Source of the DNA: CAZFBR01 sp035353495 [NCBI: uncultured bacterium]
GTDB taxonomy: Bacteria > DAOPZR01
Length of the DNA stretch: 12,439 nucleotides
Assembly (NCBI GenBank): GCA_964517215.1
Contig: CAZFBR010000098.1
Span: 1 to 12,439 of the forward strand
Reading direction: 5' to 3'
Below, piece by piece: positions 7,222-12,439 of the stretch. Position numbers and translations under genes: made by a program. Position 1 is the first letter of the stretch. Each line of letters begins with the position of its first letter. The notes beneath the pieces were generated by a model. It did no database searches. It had not been told where the DNA came from and saw only the letters and a program-made list of their open reading frames with translations.

Positions 7222-8678
7222 CGCGGTTGTGCCGGCGGCGGGGCATCAGTATCCGGCCAGGTCGCCAGCACCAGCAGCAGGTCGTCGCGGCGGATGCCGC
7301 CGCGGCAGCGGTCGGATTGCCCGGTAAGAGTGGCAAACAGTGCCGCCGGCGCGGTGACCGGCCAGGCGCCGCACCAGCGGGCGACCATGGCGGGAGCGAT
7401 GGGGGGCTTGCCTTCCGCCACGTCGAGCAGGCCATCGGTGTACAGCAGCAGACCGCCGCCGGCCGGCAGGGCGGCGCGCTGGCGCGTCAGCGTGAGCGCG
7501 GGGAGCACGCCCAGCGGCGGACTGCCGCCGGCCAACGGTGCAAAGGCACCGGTCGGACCGGTGAGCAGCGGCGGCGGATGCCCGCAGTTGACCCAGCGCA
7601 GTTCATGACGGCCGAGGTCGAACTCGAGCCAGAGCGCCGTCATCATCATGCCGGTGCCGGCGAAATGATAGATGACGAAACGGTTGAGTCGGGCCATGGC
7701 CTCGCCCGGCTCGGCGCCGGCGGCGAGGATGAGCTCAACCTCGGCATTGATGCGGTTGACCATCAGGGCCGAGGGAATGCCGTGGCCGGTAACGTCGGCA
7801 ATGAAAAGTGCCGCCCGCTGCGAGTCGAGCAGGCGGGCCTTGAAATAGTCGCCGCCCAGTTCGAGCAGCGGCTGATAGCAGCGTGCCAGGGTGAGCGGAC
7901 CGAGCTGCCCGGCCGGACTGATCAGACCGTCATGCACGCGCGCGGCGAAATGCAGATTGCCCGCCAGCTCCTGCCGCGCCGCATCGGCTTCGCGGGCGCT
8001 CAGGAAGGAAAACTGACGCTCGCGTTCGCGCAGCGCCTGCAGGCAGACCACCAGCACCAGCGAGGCGCTGGCAAACAGGTCGGGCATCATCCCGCGGCGC
8101 AGCGCGGCGGCCTGCAGCAGCAGCGGGACGCTGGCGCCGAGCACCGCCTCGCGCGCGTTCCAGGGAAAGAGCAGGCCGACGAAGAAAACGATGACCGTGC
8201 CGGTGGCGCTGGACCACTGCATCAGCGGGGCGCTGGCGATGAGCGGCACCGCGACGGTGGCAAGGGCAACGGCCTGCTGGGCGCGCAGGGCAGGGCAGCG
8301 CAGGGCCAGCCCCGCCAGTGCGCCCTGGATGATAATGACCGCGGCGATCAGGCGCAGGGCAATGGCGGGAAACCAGGCGGGGAAGAGCAGGTGCCCGGCC
8401 GCAAAGAGCGGGAACATGAACGCGATGGCGGCCAGCGTGGGGAGCAGCCGCCGCCGGAATTCACCGACCCGGAAGGCGCGGTACGCCGGCTGCAATTCAG
8501 CGGCGCGACGGTGCTGCCGGCGCAGGCGGAGCATGCCGAATGAATGCTCCGTTCCTGCCGGTGTGGTTGCCGCCATTGGCATTATTGTCGGCAGGCGGCG
8601 CATGAAACTTGTCGCTCGCCGTTGCCATGCCGCCGACCAGCGGGCGGCAAGACCCGGCAGTGCCGTTGCATTGCACAT
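7197..8678 (-). CDS. Integral-membrane SpoIIE-type PP2C serine phosphatase (RsbU/SpoIIE-like)
   Basis: Predicted Mn/Mg-dependent protein serine/threonine phosphatase, of the class that dephosphorylates STAS anti-anti-sigma proteins in partner-switching systems. Of 493 aa, residues about 78-215 hold five or six hydrophobic helices and a short linker follows. The catalytic domain runs from about 255 to 472. Its motifs are complete: LELGGDYF (Asp277), IADVTGHGIPSAL (Asp295), WVNCGHPPPLL, LLYTDGLLD (Asp415) and RRDDLLLVLA (Asp465/466), so activity is likely. The ATG at 8678 lies only 2 nt after the stop of the receiver gene, which supports translational coupling. The first 48 residues are unremarkable, however, and an ATG at 8534 with GGAG 12 nt upstream is an alternative. 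No anti-sigma kinase or STAS partner is encoded in the window, so the target is unknown. The membrane region may sense an envelope signal. Confidence 0.93.
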   Translation of the reverse strand: MCNATALPGLAARWSAAWQRRATSFMRRLPTIMPMAATTPAGTEHSFGMLRLRRQHRRAAELQPAYRAFRVGEFRRRLLPTLAAIAFMFPLFAAGHLLFPAWFPAIALRLIAAVIIIQGALAGLALRCPALRAQQAVALATVAVPLIASAPLMQWSSATGTVIVFFVGLLFPWNAREAVLGASVPLLLQAAALRRGMMPDLFASASLVLVVCLQALRERERQFSFLSAREADAARQELAGNLHFAARVHDGLISPAGQLGPLTLARCYQPLLELGGDYFKARLLDSQRAALFIADVTGHGIPSALMVNRINAEVELILAAGAEPGEAMARLNRFVIYHFAGTGMMMTALWLEFDLGRHELRWVNCGHPPPLLTGPTGAFAPLAGGSPPLGVLPALTLTRQRAALPAGGGLLLYTDGLLDVAEGKPPIAPAMVARWCGAWPVTAPAALFATLTGQSDRCRGGIRRDDLLLVLATWPDTDAPPPAQPRAQQIPGK

Positions 8679-8680
8679 GG

Positions 8681-9202
8681 TCAGCGTCTGACGGCGGCCG
8701 GTTGCGGACCGGACGGCGGCACATGGGTTGCGGCCAGATCAACCAGCATATGCAGGTCGAACGGCTTGCGCAGATGGCCGATGATGGTGGCCGGGCAATC
8801 AGTATTCGCCAGCAGATGATCGAAACCGGACATGACAATGGCGGCCACCTGCGGATTGATGGCGGCCAGGCCGCGCAGCAGGGCGTAACCGGTCAGCCAG
8901 GGCATGTCCACATCGGTGACCACCAGGGCGATCTCCCGCCAGTGTTCACGATACCAGGTCAGGGCGCGCAATGAATGGTATTCGCTGTGGACGGCATAGC
9001 CGTGATGCTTGAGATAGGTTTGCAGGCAGAGGAGCAGTTCGGTGTCGTCGTCGACCAGCAGGATGCCGCTGCCGGCGGGGAGGGGGTCGCCGCCCTCTTC
9101 AGGGCCGGTTGCTGCCGGAACATGCGCGTCACCGTCCGGAAACTGCGGGGGAATGGCGGCTGCGCCGCCATTCCCCCGGGGTACTGTGCAATGTGCCGGC
9201 AC
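8681..9202 (-). CDS. Single-domain (receiver-only) response regulator
   Basis: A CheY-like receiver without a DNA-binding output domain. Using the GTG at 9202 it has 173 aa: a roughly 45-residue N-terminal linker, then the REC fold. The acidic pocket is in ILLVDDD (Asp51-53), the phospho-acceptor is Asp97 in VVTDVDMP, the conserved Ser is in IVMSG (about 125) and the Lys-Pro is in RKPF (Lys146), so all the chemistry is present. The start is uncertain. The next upstream option is TTG at 9280, which would overlap the outer-membrane protein gene by 71 nt. No ATG, GTG or TTG exists between the GTG and the REC domain. The GTG is 7 nt downstream of the outer-membrane protein stop with no visible ribosome-binding site, so reinitiation is possible. 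A strong hairpin lies within its first codons. It is followed 2 nt later by the PP2C phosphatase and then the histidine kinase, so it probably relays phosphorylation to control the phosphatase. Confidence 0.88.
   Translation of the reverse strand: MPAHCTVPRGNGGAAAIPPQFPDGDAHVPAATGPEEGGDPLPAGSGILLVDDDTELLLCLQTYLKHHGYAVHSEYHSLRALTWYREHWREIALVVTDVDMPWLTGYALLRGLAAINPQVAAIVMSGFDHLLANTDCPATIIGHLRKPFDLHMLVDLAATHVPPSGPQPAAVRR
9146..9178 (-). terminator. Strong hairpin after the outer-membrane protein gene (terminator or attenuator)
   Basis: CGGGGGAATGGCGGC (9146-9160) and its exact complement (9164-9178) flank a 3-nt loop: a perfect 15-bp stem, 32 nt beyond the outer-membrane protein stop. On the minus strand it is followed by CAGTTTCC, a weak U-tract, so termination may be partial. 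It overlaps the N-terminal codons of the response regulator, which makes an attenuator that allows some read-through plausible. Confidence 0.6.
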
Positions 9203-9209
9203 GGTTCGT

Positions 9210-9794
9210 TCAGAAGCGGAAGCCGATGATTGCCGACGGGGAAAAGCCGCCCGCTTCGGCGTCGATGCCGGGATACTCAACTTCCGTCTTGGCGTATTTC
9301 AGGTCGAGGCCGAGCGAGAAGTTTTCGTTGATCGGGACCACCACGCCGGTGCTCACCCAGAAACCGACCCCGTCCTCATCGGCACTGGCGCTGATCGCGC
9401 CGAGGCGCGCGGTCGCTTCCGCTTTGCACCAGTTGACGCCGCCGCCGATGAACGGCTGAAACGAACCCTGGTCGAAGTACTTGCGCACCCCGAGGTAGAG
9501 GTCGGTGCAATTGCCCTCAACATCGACATTGTTGAAGCTCCCCTCGTCCTTTGAGTAGGTGGCATCGAAGGCCACCAGTACCGGCCACTCCTTGGCACCG
9601 ATGTCCAACCGGATGCCCGCACAGCCCTGCTGGTCAACCGGATCCCAATCGCCATCATCCATCAGTTTCATGCCCGCCAGGATGCCGATGGGGGCGGGAC
9701 TGCCGGTCAGCCACTCGGGAACTTCAGCAAACGCTGTGGAAACAGAACCAACAGTTAGACAGAGAGTTACAGCCAATATCAATACATGTTTCAT
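9210..9794 (-). CDS. Small outer-membrane beta-barrel protein
   Basis: 194 aa. A signal peptide (MKHVLILAVTLCLTVGSVST, then AFA) is probably cut after Ala23. The mature part alternates polar and hydrophobic residues in strands rich in Gly and aromatics (DLYLGVRKYF, FQPFIGGGVNW, FSLGLDLKYAKTEVEY) and ends in IIGFRF, whose terminal Phe is the usual outer-membrane barrel signal. Size suits an 8-strand barrel of the OmpX/OmpW/OmpA-barrel type. The exact family and any transported substrate are not recognisable. The loops are acidic, and three cysteines (58, 96, 123) remain in the mature chain, unusual for such proteins. The ATG at 9794 is preceded by GAGGAGGA at good spacing. Its promoter and operator nearly duplicate those of the tetR-efflux operon, so it is probably controlled by the same TetR repressor. 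A strong hairpin follows the stop codon. Confidence 0.88.
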   Translation of the reverse strand: MKHVLILAVTLCLTVGSVSTAFAEVPEWLTGSPAPIGILAGMKLMDDGDWDPVDQQGCAGIRLDIGAKEWPVLVAFDATYSKDEGSFNNVDVEGNCTDLYLGVRKYFDQGSFQPFIGGGVNWCKAEATARLGAISASADEDGVGFWVSTGVVVPINENFSLGLDLKYAKTEVEYPGIDAEAGGFSPSAIIGFRF

Positions 9795-9820
9795 GACGCA
9801 TCCTCCTCAACCAGTTTATA

Positions 9821-9835
9821 CGCCGGTAAGCGGCG
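9821..9835 (-). other. Small hairpin in the outer-membrane protein mRNA leader
   Basis: CGCCG and CGGCG pair around a 5-nt loop (GTAAG), about 12 nt upstream of the ribosome-binding site of the outer-membrane protein gene. In a long AT-rich leader this is the only clear GC-rich stem. It could influence translation or message stability, but the stem is short. Confidence 0.3.
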
Positions 9836-9844
9836 AATTGTTCA

Positions 9845-9860
9845 TACCTAACGATAAGTA
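9845..9860. promoter_or_regulatory. Second operator-like site in the outer-membrane protein leader
   Basis: TACCTAACGATAAGTA matches the strong site at 9899-9914 in 13 of 16 positions. Its right half is intact and its left half carries changes. Its centre is 54 bp from the main operator, downstream of the predicted transcription start. It may act as an auxiliary TetR site or roadblock. Confidence 0.5.
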
Positions 9861-9898
9861 TCGCATTAATCACTTATATTATATTGAATATGCACCCT

Positions 9899-9914
9899 TA
9901 CTTATCGGTAAGTA
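9899..9914. promoter_or_regulatory. Palindromic operator over the -10 box of the outer-membrane protein promoter
   Basis: TACTTAT-CG-GTAAGTA is an inverted repeat (6 of 7 arm positions pair) matching the tetR operator at 4690-4705 in 14 of 16 positions. It lies at the same offset from the -10 hexamer. This strongly suggests binding by the same TetR protein. Confidence 0.82.
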
Positions 9915-9939
9915 TAACACGGGGCGGCGCGGATGTCAA
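9911..9939 (-). promoter_or_regulatory. Sigma70-type promoter of the outer-membrane protein gene
   Basis: On the minus strand, -35 TTGACA (9939-9934), a 17-bp spacer and -10 TATACT (9916-9911). This is identical in hexamers and spacing to the promoter at 4702-4730. The predicted start near 9904 gives a leader of about 110 nt that holds a second operator-like site and a small hairpin. Confidence 0.85.
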
Positions 9940-10002
9940 GAGGGAAATGGAAGAAAATGCATAATGTGTTGTTGGTTATTGATTAGAATGATGGGTGCTG
10001 CG

Positions 10003-10500
10003 CTATTTGTGTGGGGTGTTTGCCAGGAATTCGCGGGCGGTGCGCGCGATTGTCCAGGGAAAGCGGTTGGCGTACAGCCAGTGGATGGTCAGGCGGCGGA
10101 ACATATAACTGACCCCTGCGCTGGTTGCTTTGCCGGCGGGCACGTCCGGTGTGTCAGCAATGGTGAAACTGACGCCGGCGAATTTCTCCCGCCACGCGGT
10201 CATAGTGGCGGCGACGCCGTAATCCACGCTCACCACATGCTGCCACGGGATGAAGAACGGGGTGTAGCGGAAGCCGGTGCCGAACGCCAGACCATCCGCG
10301 GTCAGGCGCAGCATGACCGGCGGGAAGAGCGCGTACCAGAGGCATTGCGCTGCGACGACGCCGCCGAGCAGCCAGAACAAGACCGCGCCGGCGATGGTCG
10401 GGATGAGGAAGAACCCCGCCGCGACGAAGAGCAGGCCGATGGCGGCGAGGCCGAGGAGCAGGAGGCGGTTGACCCGGACGACGAATTCCCCCGCCGCCAT
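10003..10500 (-). CDS. Small two-helix membrane protein with a PH-like domain (STM3941-like)
   Basis: 165 aa, function unknown. Two adjacent hydrophobic helices (about residues 12-33 and 36-58) are followed by a soluble region beginning VMLRLTADGLAFGTGFRYTPFFIPWQHVVSVDYG. Its layout resembles the STM3941/bacterial PH-like membrane proteins, in which a strand-rich domain with a conserved 'IPW' faces the cytoplasm. That family assignment is from memory of the pattern. The ATG at 10500 shares its A with the TGA stop of alr (TGATG), the classic sign of translational coupling, so this start is preferred over any upstream one inside alr. Being coupled to alr suggests co-expression, not necessarily a role in cell-wall synthesis. 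Confidence 0.82.
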   Translation of the reverse strand: MAAGEFVVRVNRLLLLGLAAIGLLFVAAGFFLIPTIAGAVLFWLLGGVVAAQCLWYALFPPVMLRLTADGLAFGTGFRYTPFFIPWQHVVSVDYGVAATMTAWREKFAGVSFTIADTPDVPAGKATSAGVSYMFRRLTIHWLYANRFPWTIARTAREFLANTPHK

Positions 10501-11633
10501 CAGACGATGCGGCGCGCGAGGAAGGGGCTGATGCGCGTCACCACCTCGTAGTTGATCGTTCCCGCCCATTCTGCCATCAGCTCGGCGCTGATCCGCTCGC
10601 CGCCGTCGCTGCCGAGCAGCGTGACCGTGTCCTCAAGCTGCACGCCGGGGATGTCGGTCATGTCGGTGATGGTGAGGTTCATGCAGATGCGCCCGAGCAC
10701 CGGCGCCCGCCGGCCGCGCACCAGCACGTACGCGCGGTTGCCGAGGGCGCGGTCGTAGCCGTCGGCGTAACCGACGGGGAGGATGCCGACCCGTGTCGGG
10801 CGCGCGGCTTTGAAGGTGCAGCCGTAGCCGACAAAGCTTCCCTCGGGCAGTTCCTTGAGCTGCACCACCTGCGTGCGCCACGACAGCACGGGCTTGAGGT
10901 CGGGGATGAACTGTCGCCCGACCTTTGCCATCTGCAGCGTCTCGCGTGACGGCCACAGGCCATAGATGCCGATCCCCGCGCGCAGCATCGTGTAATGCGT
11001 CTCCGGAAAGAGGATGCTCGCCGCTGTGCAGGCGGTATGGATCACCGGGGGCTTCATGCCGCGGTCGGTGAGCAGCGCCAGCGCCGCATTGAAATCGGCG
11101 ACCTGTTTTTCCGCATAATCGTGCGACAGGGTATCCTCGATATTGGCGTAATGGGTCGACATCCCGTCGAGGATGACGTGGGGCGTGGCGGCGATCAGGT
11201 CGGCGAAGGCGGCAAGGTCGGCCAGCCGCACCCCCTGCCGGCCCGTGCCCGTCTCGATTTTGATATGCACCCGCGCCGGCCGGGCCGCGGTCGCCGCGGC
11301 GCCGAGCGCGGCGATGCTCTCGCGGTTGAAGACGATCATGCGCAGGTCTGCGGCCACCGCCTCGCCGACCCGTGCCAGCGGGACATGCCCGAGCAGGACG
11401 ACCGGCTTGCGCACCCCCAGCCCGCGCAGCTCGAGCCCTTCGTCGAGCGAGTTGACCCCCAGCCAGTCGGGTTCGTCACCGAGGAGCTGCACCATCTCCC
11501 GCACCCCGTGGCCGTAGGCGTGCGATTTCACCACGGCGCAGAACTGCACGCCGGGTGCGGCCCCCTTTTTGAGCTCGCGCACGTTGTGTGCCGGCGCGGT
11601 TTTGTCCAGTTCCACCCAGACGAGAGAACTCAT
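10500..11633 (-). CDS. alr: Alanine racemase
   Basis: PLP-dependent enzyme that interconverts L- and D-alanine in the cytoplasm, supplying D-Ala for peptidoglycan. It has 377 aa, the normal length. The N-terminal TIM barrel carries the PLP lysine Lys36 in AVVKSHAYGHG (most homologues have Ala-Asn/Asp after the lysine). HIKIETGTGRQGV corresponds to the usual KxDTGMxRxG. The C-terminal beta domain has the second catalytic base Tyr270 in FVGYGCTF and the signature VLGRICMNLTITDMTDIPG, with Asn where many racemases have Asp. The ATG at 11633 has GGAG 7 nt upstream. A longer frame from 11759 covers the promoter and is rejected. It overlaps the next gene by one base (TGATG) and is divergent from the XdhC-like gene. 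Confidence 0.96.
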   Translation of the reverse strand: MSSLVWVELDKTAPAHNVRELKKGAAPGVQFCAVVKSHAYGHGVREMVQLLGDEPDWLGVNSLDEGLELRGLGVRKPVVLLGHVPLARVGEAVAADLRMIVFNRESIAALGAAATAARPARVHIKIETGTGRQGVRLADLAAFADLIAATPHVILDGMSTHYANIEDTLSHDYAEKQVADFNAALALLTDRGMKPPVIHTACTAASILFPETHYTMLRAGIGIYGLWPSRETLQMAKVGRQFIPDLKPVLSWRTQVVQLKELPEGSFVGYGCTFKAARPTRVGILPVGYADGYDRALGNRAYVLVRGRRAPVLGRICMNLTITDMTDIPGVQLEDTVTLLGSDGGERISAELMAEWAGTINYEVVTRISPFLARRIV

Positions 11634-11669
11634 GATGACACTCCGTTTCTGCTGCGGTTCTTGCGGGTG

Positions 11670-11698
11670 AATGTAGACCCTTGCCGCGGTCCTGTCAA
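11670..11698 (-). promoter_or_regulatory. Promoter of alr
   Basis: Minus strand: consensus -35 TTGACA (11698-11693), 17-bp spacer, -10 TACATT (11675-11670, 4 of 6 matches). The leader would be about 30 nt, ending in the GGAG ribosome-binding site of alr. Confidence 0.7.
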
Positions 11699-11709
11699 GT
11701 GACCCGCGC

Positions 11710-11738
11710 TTGCCGGTCGCCGTCGGGCGTGCTACCAT
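11710..11738 (+). promoter_or_regulatory. Possible promoter of the XdhC-like gene
   Basis: TTGCCG (11710-11715), 17-bp spacer, TACCAT (11733-11738); each hexamer matches consensus in 4 of 6 positions. It lies back to back with the alr promoter. The leader would be very short, just enough for the GGAGG ribosome-binding site. Confidence 0.45.
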
Positions 11739-11758
11739 GCCGCCCACGGAGGCCGACA

Positions 11759-12439
11759 ATGGATATTCTGCGCACCATGCTCACCCTGCAGGAGGAAGGC
11801 AGGCCGTTCTGCCTGGCCACGCTCGTCGCGGTTGATGGCTCGTCGCCGCGCAAGGCGGGGACGCGCATGCTGGTCTTTCCCGACGGCACCATCGGCGGCA
11901 CTATCGGCGGCGGGGCGCTGGAAAAGCTGGTGATCCGCGACGCAGCGGCGCTGCTGCGCGACGGCGGCGAATCAGCGAAGATCGTCTACAAGCTGTCGAC
12001 GAAAAAAGTGCGCGGCCGGCGGGTGGCGGTGGAGACGGGGATGGTCTGCGGCGGCAGCGCCGAGGTGCTCTTCGAGCCGTTCGTCAACCGGCCGAAGATC
12101 GTCTGCTGCGGGGGCGGGCATGTGGCGCAGGCGTTGGCCAAGGTCGCCGCTGCCGTCGACTATCCCTTCTGGGTGATCGACAATCGCGCCGGATTCGCCA
12201 CGCCGCGCCTCTTTCCGCAGGCGGAGCGCCGCATCAAGGGCGATTTCGTCAGGCAGCTCGCCACGCTCCCGATTGATGCGGGGATGGCGATTGTCATTGT
12301 CACCTACGGGCATGCGCACGATGCGGTCTGCCTCAAGGCCGCCTTGGCGACCCGCGCCGGGTATATCGGCATGATCGGCAGCCGCAGCAAGGTCAGGGAC
12401 GTTCTTGCGCGGCTCAAAAAGCAGAAGGTCAGGGTTGAC
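11759..12439 (+). CDS. XdhC/CoxI-family protein (molybdenum-hydroxylase accessory), C-terminus cut by the window edge
   Basis: XdhC proteins bind molybdenum cofactor and help mature (sulfurate and insert) the cofactor of xanthine-dehydrogenase-type enzymes. I read 227 codons with no stop before the right edge; perhaps 40-60 residues are missing. The N-terminal XdhC/CoxI domain shows LVAVDGSSPRKAGTRMLV, the glycine-rich GTIGGTIGGGALE and GMVCGGSAEVLFEP. The C-terminal Rossmann-like domain has VCCGGGHVAQALA, the acidic WVIDNRAGFATPRLFP and TYGHAHDAVCLKAAL...YIGMIGSRSKV. The ATG at 11759 has GGAGG 6 nt upstream. No xanthine dehydrogenase, CO dehydrogenase or other molybdenum enzyme gene lies to the left; partners may follow on the right. 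A gene symbol is withheld because the enzyme served is unknown. Confidence 0.93.
   Translation, partial: MDILRTMLTLQEEGRPFCLATLVAVDGSSPRKAGTRMLVFPDGTIGGTIGGGALEKLVIRDAAALLRDGGESAKIVYKLSTKKVRGRRVAVETGMVCGGSAEVLFEPFVNRPKIVCCGGGHVAQALAKVAAAVDYPFWVIDNRAGFATPRLFPQAERRIKGDFVRQLATLPIDAGMAIVIVTYGHAHDAVCLKAALATRAGYIGMIGSRSKVRDVLARLKKQKVRVD

Noticed and set aside
9559-10551. 330-codon plus-strand frame running through the intergenic region 9795-10002
   Set aside because: It crosses the well-defined promoter and operator of the outer-membrane protein gene and is antisense to two supported genes.
11634-11759. N-terminal extension of alr to 11759
   Set aside because: It would place the alr promoter and ribosome-binding site inside the coding region; homologues start at the MSSLVWVELD equivalent.
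11972-12319. 115-codon minus-strand frame within the XdhC-like gene
   Set aside because: It is antisense to conserved XdhC motifs and shows no domain of its own.

Overview
This is a GC-rich window (roughly 65% by eye) from a Gram-negative bacterium. An RND efflux pump, a lipoprotein adaptor and a small outer-membrane beta-barrel all point to a double membrane. The style of the TetR, Alr and XdhC proteins recalls Desulfuromonadota/Geobacter-like genomes. That placement is an impression from motifs, not a demonstration. Coding density is high. Two short AT-rich islands (about 4671-4850 and 9780-9990) stand out, and both are promoter regions.

Layout from left to right: (1) 1-4670, minus strand: a tetR - periplasmic adaptor lipoprotein - RND pump operon, with the pump gene cut by the left window edge. 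(2) 4851-9202, minus strand: a signalling cluster of a receiver-only response regulator, a membrane-bound SpoIIE-type PP2C phosphatase and a CHASE4-like/PAS histidine kinase whose ATPase motifs are degenerate. (3) 9210-9794, minus strand: a small outer-membrane beta-barrel protein with its own promoter and a strong hairpin just after its stop codon. (4) 10003-11633, minus strand: alanine racemase (alr), translationally coupled to a small two-helix membrane protein. (5) 11759 to the right edge, plus strand: an XdhC/CoxI-family protein, divergent from alr.

The main discovery is regulatory. The tetR-efflux operon and the outer-membrane protein gene, more than 5 kb apart, carry near-identical control regions. 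Each has TTGACA, a 17-bp spacer and TATACT, with a 16-bp palindrome of the form TACTTAyyGGTAAGTA laid over the -10 box at exactly the same offset. Each also has a weaker copy of the palindrome about 50-54 bp away. The simplest reading is that the local TetR protein represses its own efflux operon and also the outer-membrane protein, and possibly the signalling genes downstream of it by read-through. The pump, the barrel and perhaps the phospho-signalling module would then form one envelope-stress regulon. No mobile elements, CRISPR arrays, tRNAs or rRNAs were seen.
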